DNA of 50,492 nucleotides, from assembly GCA_934373235.1 (NCBI GenBank), contig CAKROW010000016.1, positions 1 to 50,492 of the forward strand, given 5' to 3'. Each line of letters starts with the position of its first letter. The stretch's first letter is position 1. Shown piece after piece: positions 34,377 through 41,364 of the stretch. The translations under genes and the position numbers were made by a program. The stretch comes from an uncultured Blautia sp. (lineage in GTDB: Bacteria; Bacillota; Clostridia; Lachnospirales; Lachnospiraceae). The notes under the pieces are model-generated. The model had not been told where the DNA came from. It searched no databases and worked only from the letters and a program-made list of their open reading frames with translations.

Positions 34377-36655
34377 AATATGTAAACCAGTCAGTGTCCA
34401 AAAAAGACGCAGAGGCACTGGTAACAGGAAAACCGGTTTATACAGATGACCTTGCTCCTTCTGACTGTCTGATCGTAAAGATCTTAAGAAGTCCTCATGC
34501 CAACGCCTGGGTGGAGGAGATCAAGACAGATGCCGCAAAAAAAATGGAAGGTATCGCCTGTGTGCTTACCTATAAGGATGTACCTCAGAGACGATTTACC
34601 CTTGCAGGACAGACTGCCCCGGAGATCAGCCCCTGGGACAGACTGATCATTGACCGGCATGTACGATTTGTGGGAGATACAGTTGCCATTGTGGCCGGCG
34701 AGACAGAAGAGATCGTGGATAAAGCCATGAAGCGCATCAAGGTAAAATACCAGGTGGAAGATGCAGTTCTTGATATCCATACAGCCAAGGATAATCCAGT
34801 CCTGGTACATCCGGAGGAAAACTGGCATCTGGCAATTCCATGCGGAGGAGATAACAAACGCAATTTATGTGCTTCCAATGTAGAAGAAGTAGGTGATGTG
34901 GATGCGGCTCTTGAAAAATGTGCCTATGTGGTTGACCGTGTTTATCACACCAAAGCGAACCAGCAGACCATGATGGAAACTTTCCGTACTTACTGCTATA
35001 TGGATCATTTCGGAAGGCTTACAGTGGTATCATCCACCCAGATTCCGTTCCATGTGCGAAGGATCGTAGGTAATGCTCTGGATATCCCTTCCTCAAAGAT
35101 CCGTGTTATCAAACCACGTATCGGTGGTGGTTTCGGTGCAAAACAGACCTCTGTCAGTGAGATTTATCCGGCTATCGTAACCTGGGTCACAGGACGGCCT
35201 TCCAAGATCGTTTTTTCCAGAAGGGAATCTATGATCGCATCCTCACCGCGCCATGAAATGGAGATCCATCTTCGCATGGGTGCGGACGAAAACGGTATCG
35301 TAAAAGCCATGGATCTCTATACCCTGTCCAATACAGGAGCATTCGGTGAGCACGGACCTACCACAGTAGGGCTTTCCGGACATAAATCAATTGCTCTTTA
35401 CAGACATACGGAAGCCTACCGTTTTGCCTACGATGTTGTGTATACCAATATGCAGGCAGCGGGAGCCTACAGAGGTTACGGTGCCACACAGGGTATTTTT
35501 GCAGTGGAGTCCGCAGCAGATGAGATGGCACACAAGATCGGCATGGACCCGATGAAATTCCGTGAGATCAATATGCCTCTGGAGGGAGAGGCGCTTCCGG
35601 GTTATCCTGATGTTCCCATCAACGGAAGCTGTACCATGGACAGATGTCTTGCCCGTGCAAAAGAAATGATCGGATGGGATGAAAAATATCCCAGAAAAGA
35701 TATGGGGAATGGAAAGGTCAGAGGCGTAGGCGTGGCAATGGCCATGCAGGGTTCCTCTATTGCAGGTCTTGATGTAGGTGGTGCGGATATCAAACTTAAT
35801 GAGGATGGTTCCTACACTCTGGGACTTGGATGCTCGGATATGGGAACCGGCTGTGATACCATCCTGGCACAGATGGCAGCAGACTGTCTGGATACAGACC
35901 TTAAAAATATTGTAGTGTTCAGTGTGGATACGGATATCTCACCTTATGATTCCGGTTCTTATGCATCTTCCACAACCTACACAACAGGAAATGCAGTGAT
36001 CCAGGCGTGCGGTGAGCTTCGGAAGAGGATCCGGGATTTTGGTGCGGATATGCTGGGTGTGCCGGCAGAAGAATGTGAATTTGACGGCATTGAGGTCCGC
36101 TCAGGAGACAGGGCGGTCACTCTGCCCCAGATAGCAGGAAAGAGTACAGGCGGTGTGTGCAGTGAACTTCAGGTAGTAAAAAATTACTGTTCCCCGAGCT
36201 CCCCGCCACCTTTTATGGCTGGTGCCGCCGAGGTGGAGGTGGATAAAGAGACCGGCGAGGTTAAGCTTATTGATTATGTAGGTGTGATCGACTGCGGAAC
36301 ACCTATCAATCCAAGCCTTGCAAGAGTTCAGGCAGAGGGAGGGATAACCCAGGGAGTTGGAATGGTCCTTTATGAGGATGTACAGTATACAGATAAGGGA
36401 AAGATCCGCAACAATTCCTTTATGCAGTACAAGATCCCTAACCGTATGGATGTTCCCAGCATCCGCATTGAATTTGAAAGCAGTTACGAAAAATCAGGTC
36501 CTTTTGGCGCAAAATCCATCGGAGAGCTTGTGATCGATACTCCGTGCCCGGCTATTGCAAATGCCGTTTATAATGCAACCGGAGTGCGTGTGTATGAGCT
36601 TCCCATCACACCGGAAAAGATAGCAATGGGTATTCAGGATGAATCTGATCATTAA
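34373..36655 (+). CDS. Molybdenum hydroxylase molybdopterin-binding catalytic subunit (XdhA/CoxL type)
   Basis: A 760-residue catalytic subunit that hydroxylates a heteroaromatic compound or aldehyde at a molybdenum-cytosine-dinucleotide or molybdopterin centre. Motifs are VRFVGDTVAIVAGET (about 100), the Mo-binding loop RIGGGFGAKQ (about 250), AYRGYGATQG (about 365), GCSDMGTGCDT, and the active-site Glu in FGAKSIGELVIDTPCPAIANA near the C-terminus. Purine hydroxylase is the best guess, but the substrate cannot be fixed by sequence. No Mo-cofactor insertion (XdhC/CoxF-like or MocA) or selenium genes lie beside it. The unusual placement is in an operon with a GH13 enzyme and a peptidase. It overlaps the start of the next membrane gene by 17 bp. 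Confidence 0.93.
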   Translation: MKYVNQSVSKKDAEALVTGKPVYTDDLAPSDCLIVKILRSPHANAWVEEIKTDAAKKMEGIACVLTYKDVPQRRFTLAGQTAPEISPWDRLIIDRHVRFVGDTVAIVAGETEEIVDKAMKRIKVKYQVEDAVLDIHTAKDNPVLVHPEENWHLAIPCGGDNKRNLCASNVEEVGDVDAALEKCAYVVDRVYHTKANQQTMMETFRTYCYMDHFGRLTVVSSTQIPFHVRRIVGNALDIPSSKIRVIKPRIGGGFGAKQTSVSEIYPAIVTWVTGRPSKIVFSRRESMIASSPRHEMEIHLRMGADENGIVKAMDLYTLSNTGAFGEHGPTTVGLSGHKSIALYRHTEAYRFAYDVVYTNMQAAGAYRGYGATQGIFAVESAADEMAHKIGMDPMKFREINMPLEGEALPGYPDVPINGSCTMDRCLARAKEMIGWDEKYPRKDMGNGKVRGVGVAMAMQGSSIAGLDVGGADIKLNEDGSYTLGLGCSDMGTGCDTILAQMAADCLDTDLKNIVVFSVDTDISPYDSGSYASSTTYTTGNAVIQACGELRKRIRDFGADMLGVPAEECEFDGIEVRSGDRAVTLPQIAGKSTGGVCSELQVVKNYCSPSSPPPFMAGAAEVEVDKETGEVKLIDYVGVIDCGTPINPSLARVQAEGGITQGVGMVLYEDVQYTDKGKIRNNSFMQYKIPNRMDVPSIRIEFESSYEKSGPFGAKSIGELVIDTPCPAIANAVYNATGVRVYELPITPEKIAMGIQDESDH

Positions 36656-37673
36656 ATTTCTGCTGGCAGCTTTGTGGCTGCTGGCGGTTCCCTGCGCCAC
36701 TGGCCTGGGATTTTTGAGAAAAAACAAAAGTATCACACCGGGAGAGGGACTTCTGGCAGGTTATGTGTTTATGCTGACAGTGATGGAGGTTCTGGCACTT
36801 CCCATGGTGTATCTGAAACTTCCTCTCCATGTGCTGAGATATGCTTTTGCCATAGTGATGGCTGTCAGTGCCCTTGGGGGACTGTTTCTGGTTCGCAAAA
36901 GAGCTGAAGAGATGATCCGAAAGGAAAGAGACGCTTTTTGTAATCTTTCCTTCTGGGGAGGAGCTGCGGTTGTGGTGATACTGGTGCAGCTTCTGGCAGT
37001 GACGGTTTTGGCGCACATGGATGCGGATGACGCGTTTTATGTGGCAACAGCCACCACAGGGGTGCATACAGATACCATATTTTCCGTAAATCCCTACACA
37101 GGCTATGAGTATGCAAAGCTTCCCAGCCGCTATGTACTTTCCCAGTTCCCGGCATTTCTGTCAGTGGTAAGCTCTTTGTGTGGCCTCCATCCGGCAGTGA
37201 TGGCACATGTGATATTTCCGCCTGTGTTTGTGCTTCTGGCTTATCTTGCACTGCATCAGTATGGAAAAAGATGGTTTTCCGAAGACAGGAAAGCCAGAGG
37301 GCTTTTTCTTCTGTTTGCTGCGCTGATCGTATGGTTTTCCGCATATTCCATCTATAATGCCCAGAATTTTGAGATGATCCGCATCTGGCAGGGAAAAGCA
37401 GCCATGGCAGCGGTTTTTCTGCCCTTTTTGCTTTACCTCTGCCTCAATATCATTATGGAAAGGGAAGAACAGTATTCCTGGCTGCTTCTGTTATGTGCAA
37501 ATGTGACATGCTGCCTGCTTTCTTCCATGGGGATCATACTTTCCTGTTTTCTGACAGGGATCTTTGTGGCAATGGGGCTTATGAGATTCCGGGATCTGGA
37601 GCGGGCGGCAAAGGGTGCGCTCTGCTGCGTGCCTTCCCTGCTTCTTGGTGTTTTGTATATTCTGATCCGATAG
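36639..37673 (+). CDS. DUF6077-like membrane protein, N-terminal part (split by stop)
   Basis: A 344-residue integral membrane protein with about nine hydrophobic segments and an extracellular loop containing MDADDAFYVATATT and NPYTGYEYAKLPSRYVLSQF, which I recognise as DUF6077-like. It is reminiscent of multi-spanning polyprenyl-linked glycosyltransferase folds, but the function is not established. It ends at TAG (37671-37673). The downstream membrane gene continues in exactly the same reading frame only two codons plus a GTG later. The two together look like one 600-residue protein interrupted by a nonsense codon. Its start overlaps the molybdenum hydroxylase gene by 17 bp. Confidence 0.75.
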   Translation: MNLIIKFLLAALWLLAVPCATGLGFLRKNKSITPGEGLLAGYVFMLTVMEVLALPMVYLKLPLHVLRYAFAIVMAVSALGGLFLVRKRAEEMIRKERDAFCNLSFWGGAAVVVILVQLLAVTVLAHMDADDAFYVATATTGVHTDTIFSVNPYTGYEYAKLPSRYVLSQFPAFLSVVSSLCGLHPAVMAHVIFPPVFVLLAYLALHQYGKRWFSEDRKARGLFLLFAALIVWFSAYSIYNAQNFEMIRIWQGKAAMAAVFLPFLLYLCLNIIMEREEQYSWLLLLCANVTCCLLSSMGIILSCFLTGIFVAMGLMRFRDLERAAKGALCCVPSLLLGVLYILIR

Positions 37674-37682
37674 GAGATAGTG

Positions 37683-38459
37683 ATGAAAGATATTTTACTG
37701 TGGGCGGTACAGATGTGGCAGCAGTACTGGGGAGACGGGTTTATACAGTATCTTCTGCTGGGCTCTGTGGTGATATTATCTGTAAAATACAGAAAAAAGC
37801 CAATGGTCTCTGAGCTGGTGTGCTATACGGTTCTGATCCTGGCACTGTTTTTCTGCCCGTTAAGTGCAAAAGTGATCATGCGGTGCGTGGGAGATATTGT
37901 GTACTGGAGATTTCTGTGGCTTCTGCCGCTGATCCCGGTGACAGCAGGAGCCTTTACCTGGCTTATAAGAAGCGGGAAGAAAAAAGAAATTCGTGTGATC
38001 CTGGCACTGGTGCTGGCTGCATTGGTGTTGGTCTCCGGAAAGGGGATGGTCCGGGCCGGGAATTTTGAACGGGTCCATAATTTCCAGAAAGTGCCGGATG
38101 AAGTGGCACAGATCTGTGATATCATCAACGGAGACCGGGGAGAAAAAGAGATCCGTATTGCAGCAGATGAGCATGTTGCATCCTATGTGAGAGTCTATGA
38201 TCCTTCCATCCATATGGCATACGGAAGGCGCGGTTCCGGCTCCCTTGGAAAGAACAGTCGAAAGCTGTATAAGGAGATCATTTCAGAGGCTCCGGATCCT
38301 GCAAAGATCGCAAAGCTTGGAAAAAGTGTAAAATGCGATTATCTTGTATTTACAGTCACAGAGGGAAGCACTCTGGAGATTATGGAAAAATACGGCTATG
38401 AGGTGGCTGGTGCCGTAGAAGGATATTATGTGTTTGTATGTAAAAATTTGAATAATTAA
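37683..38459 (+). CDS. DUF6077-like membrane protein, C-terminal part
   Basis: A 258-residue protein with four hydrophobic segments (about 20-130) followed by a soluble, presumably external domain (about 130-258) with IRIAADEHVASYVRVYDPSI and CDYLVFTVTEG. It is in the same frame as the preceding gene, separated by TAG GAG ATA GTG. AGGAG, formed in part by that TAG, lies five bases before the ATG at 37683, so it could be translated by re-initiation. The pair may be a split single protein or two subunits. It ends the long run begun at 28721; the next promoter follows at 38492. Confidence 0.7.
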   Translation: MKDILLWAVQMWQQYWGDGFIQYLLLGSVVILSVKYRKKPMVSELVCYTVLILALFFCPLSAKVIMRCVGDIVYWRFLWLLPLIPVTAGAFTWLIRSGKKKEIRVILALVLAALVLVSGKGMVRAGNFERVHNFQKVPDEVAQICDIINGDRGEKEIRIAADEHVASYVRVYDPSIHMAYGRRGSGSLGKNSRKLYKEIISEAPDPAKIAKLGKSVKCDYLVFTVTEGSTLEIMEKYGYEVAGAVEGYYVFVCKNLNN

Positions 38460-38491
38460 AATAATATATATGATATATAAACAAAAAAATC

Positions 38492-38520
38492 TTTACAATT
38501 TGGCGTATATATGCTAAAAT
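38492..38520 (+). promoter_or_regulatory. Promoter of tRNA-Arg / SH3-protein transcript
   Basis: TTTACA at 38492-38497, a 17-base spacer and TAAAAT at 38515-38520. Predicted start near 38527, about 100 bases before the tRNA. Confidence 0.7.
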
Positions 38521-38576
38521 CTTTTACAGTATGAACCAACCTTGATAACTTTATATCCGTAAGAAGAGTTTTTGGT

Positions 38577-38601
38577 ACACAGGGGATTGTATTCCCTGTG
38601 T
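38577..38601 (+). promoter_or_regulatory. Hairpin upstream of tRNA-Arg
   Basis: A perfect 8-bp stem, ACACAGGG (38577-38584) with CCCTGTGT (38594-38601). A T-rich run begins eight bases later. It could be a weak terminator of a short leader RNA or a processing signal for the tRNA 5' side. Confidence 0.5.
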
Positions 38602-38625
38602 TGCCTGATTTTTATTTTCATATAT

Positions 38626-38697
38626 GCACCTGTAGCTCAGTGGATAGAGCAGTGGTTTCCGGTACCATGTGCGGGGGTTCGATTCCCTTCAGGTGTG
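38626..38697 (+). tRNA. tRNA-Arg(CCG)
   Basis: A complete cloverleaf was folded by hand. Acceptor GCACCTG/CAGGTGT (one G-U pair), D stem GCTC/GAGC with loop AGTGGATA, anticodon stem GTGGT/ACCAT with loop TTCCGGT (anticodon CCG, reading CGG), and T stem GGGGG/CCCTT with loop TTCGATT. Discriminator base G. CCA is not encoded (CTA follows). Confidence 0.93.
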
Positions 38698-38754
38698 CTA
38701 CCCGGAACAGTTGGAACTGTACCGGCGTGTTGTTATGATAAGGAGGATAAGAAC

Positions 38755-39678
38755 TTGGATGATTTCAGAGAATGGTTATCAGATAACCTTCGCTATTTCA
38801 TGTTAGGCGGAGCGATTCTGTTAATCGTGCTGATTCTGATCTTTGGCGTTCGCGCCTGTGTTGGAGGTAAGAAGGGTAATTCCAGCGAAGGTCAGACAAC
38901 AGCCCAGGGTAACCAGGAAAATGATCCTTCTTCTCCGGCAAAAGATGGGGAGACAGACGAGAAGAAAGACGCCAGTCCCGCAGCAGAAGATGCGGCGACA
39001 ACCATGGAAAAAGCCAGCACGGAAGTAACCGAGCTGATTCAAAGCTATTATAAAGCTTTTGGGGAAAAAGACATTGCAACACTTAAGACGATCGAGGACG
39101 ATTTTACACCGGCCGATGAAGCGCAGATTAATTCGAGGGATTATATTGACGGATATGAAGTGAAGGATGTTTACGCAAAGAAGGGATTAACTGACGGTTC
39201 ATATGTTGTATATGTAGTATTTAATTACATCTGTACAGGAGTTGATACTCCGGTTCCGGCACTGAGCCAGTTTTATGTTGAAACAGCCAGCGATGGAAGC
39301 CTGAAGATTGTGGGAGATACAGATTCTGATCAGAGCATCAGTGCATATCTGACCAGACTGGAGGATGAGGATGATGTACAGAACCTGATCACCCAGGTGA
39401 AGAGTGATTATGATGCGGCACAGAATAATGATCCGGCACTTGCGGAGTTTCTGCAGGGACTTGGAGATGATGCCAGCGCATCAGGAGAAGGATCCGACGG
39501 GACGACGCTTACAGTTACAGAAGATTGTAATGTACGTGCGTCAGCAGATTCGGAGGGAGAGATCATCGGTGGCCTTTCTGCGGGAACGGAAGTTGTGAAG
39601 CAGGGAGAGGAAGGTGACTGGATCCGGATTGACTACGACGGTCAGACCGGATATGTATATAGTGGTTTATTGGAATAA
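38755..39678 (+). CDS. Membrane-anchored protein with C-terminal SH3 domain
   Basis: A 307-residue protein: a short cytoplasmic N-terminus, one membrane helix (about 15-33, MLGGAILLIVLILIFG), a Ser/Glu/Lys-rich linker (about 40-85), a middle cystatin/NTF2-like alpha-beta domain (about 85-215, with SYYKAFGEKDIATLKTI), and a bacterial SH3 domain (about 245-307, NVRASADSEGEIIGGLSAG, ending GYVYSGLLE) that usually binds peptidoglycan. The start is TTG at 38755, eight bases after a perfect AGGAGG; the open frame further upstream runs through the tRNA and is not coding. It shares its promoter with tRNA-Arg and is closed by a strong terminator. Likely role: a wall-sensing or wall-binding protein. 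Confidence 0.85.
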   Translation: MDDFREWLSDNLRYFMLGGAILLIVLILIFGVRACVGGKKGNSSEGQTTAQGNQENDPSSPAKDGETDEKKDASPAAEDAATTMEKASTEVTELIQSYYKAFGEKDIATLKTIEDDFTPADEAQINSRDYIDGYEVKDVYAKKGLTDGSYVVYVVFNYICTGVDTPVPALSQFYVETASDGSLKIVGDTDSDQSISAYLTRLEDEDDVQNLITQVKSDYDAAQNNDPALAEFLQGLGDDASASGEGSDGTTLTVTEDCNVRASADSEGEIIGGLSAGTEVVKQGEEGDWIRIDYDGQTGYVYSGLLE

Positions 39679-39682
39679 GGGT

Positions 39683-39721
39683 AAAAAAATGCAGGTTCTG
39701 TAGATAGAACCTGCATTTTTT
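39683..39721. terminator. Strong bidirectional terminator
   Basis: An A-run, TGCAGGTTCT, a short loop, AGAACCTGCA and a T-run. It serves the SH3-protein gene on the plus strand and, being symmetrical, the cell-wall-repeat gene on the minus strand. Confidence 0.9.
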
Positions 39722-39777
39722 GTACATATCCGGCGACATGGGCTTCTGACCTGTAAAGAATCGGGATCTCGCCTGAT

Positions 39778-40311
39778 TTAATTCTGTGCTGGTGGGCTGC
39801 TCTTTAAGACTCCGCTGGAATCCAGCTTGTATTTTTCGCCGTTTACTGTGATGGTGCCTGTCTGCATAATGCCGTCCAGATCCAGGTAGTAGGTCTTCTT
39901 GTCGATTGTTACCCATCCTGTCTGCATAACACCGCTTTCATCAAAATAATATCTGTGTCCGTCTGTATCAGTAAGCCATCCGGTATAGGACTGACCGTTT
40001 ACCATAAAAAGCCAGTGGCTGCCATCGGCGGTCCAGGAACCCTCTTTGGCTTCCGGTGAAACCTGGTAAGCCGTCTTCTTCGGTGTGGAAGCGGCCTGGG
40101 TTGGCTTCGGCGTTGAGGTGGACTCTACCACATCAACCGTGTCAGATGAAGGATCTGACGGAGCTTTGTCAGAGGTATCTGCCACCAGAGATATATGATG
40201 GCCGGGAATCCGTCCGGCAGATGACTGGGTAAGTATACAACTGCATATCAGGCATAACAGAAAGACGATGAAAATTAACAGCCGGCTGGTATGTGGCTTG
40301 CGGCCTGGCAT
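39778..40311 (-). CDS. Secreted protein with cell-wall-binding repeats
   Basis: A 177-residue protein: an N-terminal hydrophobic signal segment (about 10-28, LLIFIVFLLCLICSCI, with a Cys that could be a lipobox), a Ser/Thr/Pro linker (about 40-80), and three to four choline-binding-like/CW_binding repeats (about 90-170) of the form GW-TDTDGHRYYFDESGVMQ-TGW. Such repeats bind wall polymers. No catalytic domain is present, so this is a binding or scaffold module only. GAGGAGG lies upstream of the start. It is convergent with the SH3-protein gene and divergent from the pseudouridine synthase gene. Confidence 0.85.
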   Translation of the reverse strand: MPGRKPHTSRLLIFIVFLLCLICSCILTQSSAGRIPGHHISLVADTSDKAPSDPSSDTVDVVESTSTPKPTQAASTPKKTAYQVSPEAKEGSWTADGSHWLFMVNGQSYTGWLTDTDGHRYYFDESGVMQTGWVTIDKKTYYLDLDGIMQTGTITVNGEKYKLDSSGVLKSSPPAQN

Positions 40312-40348
40312 AGCTGTTCATCCTCCTCTTTTATGTTTATCTTTTTCA

Positions 40349-40377
40349 ATCATACAATAATCCGGTACAAAATACAA
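40349..40377 (-). promoter_or_regulatory. Promoter of cell-wall-repeat gene
   Basis: Minus-strand TTGTAT, a 17-base spacer and TATGAT, about 40 bases before the start codon. Confidence 0.6.
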
Positions 40378-40405
40378 GGAAAATCAGTTTTCAGGGGAAA
40401 GACCG

Positions 40406-40434
40406 TTGCGAACCTGTAAGAAAAACTATATAAT
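40406..40434 (+). promoter_or_regulatory. Promoter giving a possibly leaderless pseudouridine synthase mRNA
   Basis: TTGCGA at 40406-40411, a 17-base spacer and TATAAT at 40429-40434. The expected transcription start, six to seven bases on, coincides with the ATG at 40441, and no Shine-Dalgarno sequence precedes that ATG. Confidence 0.65.
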
Positions 40435-40440
40435 AGAAAA

Positions 40441-41364
40441 ATGGACGAAAAAATCAGAATCAATAAATATTTAAGTGATGCAGGGGTTTGCTCCAGAAGA
40501 GAAGCAGACCGCCTGGTTGAGGCAGGAAGAGTCACAGTGGCAGGCAGAACTGTTACAACAGGGGAGAAGATCATGCCCGGAGAGGAGATCTTTATCGACG
40601 GAAAACCTGTGATAAAAGAAGAAAAAAAGGTACTTCTCCTTTTTAACAAGCCGCGGGGTATCGTGTGCAGTACAAAGAAGCAGAGGGAGGAGACTACAGT
40701 TACGGAATATCTGGATTATCCGGTGCGGATCTATCCGGTGGGCCGCCTTGACAAAGAATCAGAAGGCCTGCTTCTTCTGACCAACCAGGGGGACCTTGTG
40801 AACCGGATCATGCGTGCCGGAAATTTTCATGAGAAGGAATATGTGGTCACTGTAAACAGAGAGCTCACACCGGAATTTATGAATGGAATGGCAGGTGGTG
40901 TGCCTGTTCTTGACACCGTGACACGGCCCTGTACTATAACCAGGACAGGGAAGAACCGTTTCCGGATCATTCTTACCCAGGGTCTGAACCGGCAGATCCG
41001 ACGGATGTGTGAATATTTTGGATATCAGGTGACTTCCTTAAAGAGAATAAGGATCATGAATCTGACTGTGGACGGTCTGGCACCAGGCGCTTACCGGGAG
41101 ATCACAGAGACAGAAAAAAAGAAGCTTGAGGAGATGCTTACCTCAAAGCAGGGAGACAGGGAGGCAGTAGAAAGGCATGGATGCGATCACAAAAATGAAA
41201 GAACTGGCAGAAAGGCTCAACGAAGCGGCGAAGGCATATTACCAGGAGGCCAGGGAGATCATGCCAAATGTGGAGTACGACGCCCTGTACGACCAACTGG
41301 AAGCATTGGAAAAGGAAACCGGAACCGTTCTGGCAGACAGCCCCACCGTAAAGGTAGGATATGA
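40441..41364 (+). CDS. RsuA/RluB/RluF-family rRNA pseudouridine synthase with out-of-frame tail over ligA
   Basis: Converts a specific uridine in rRNA to pseudouridine. An S4 RNA-binding domain (about 5-50, INKYLSDAGVCSRREADRLV) is followed by the catalytic domain with Asp104 in VGRLDKESEGLLLLTNQGDL and the late motif EGLNRQIRRMC-like QGLNRQIRRMCEYFG. The family normally ends near residue 240. Here no stop occurs until 41364, so about 62 extra basic, low-complexity residues are read from a different frame of ligA (overlap 188 nt). The stop has probably been lost. The ATG sits at the predicted transcription start (leaderless candidate). Confidence 0.9.
   Translation: MDEKIRINKYLSDAGVCSRREADRLVEAGRVTVAGRTVTTGEKIMPGEEIFIDGKPVIKEEKKVLLLFNKPRGIVCSTKKQREETTVTEYLDYPVRIYPVGRLDKESEGLLLLTNQGDLVNRIMRAGNFHEKEYVVTVNRELTPEFMNGMAGGVPVLDTVTRPCTITRTGKNRFRIILTQGLNRQIRRMCEYFGYQVTSLKRIRIMNLTVDGLAPGAYREITETEKKKLEEMLTSKQGDREAVERHGCDHKNERTGRKAQRSGEGILPGGQGDHAKCGVRRPVRPTGSIGKGNRNRSGRQPHRKGRI

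Noticed and set aside
38572..38754. N-terminal extension of the SH3-protein frame
   Set aside because: The open frame passes through the tRNA-Arg gene. The AGGAGG before TTG at 38755 marks the real start.
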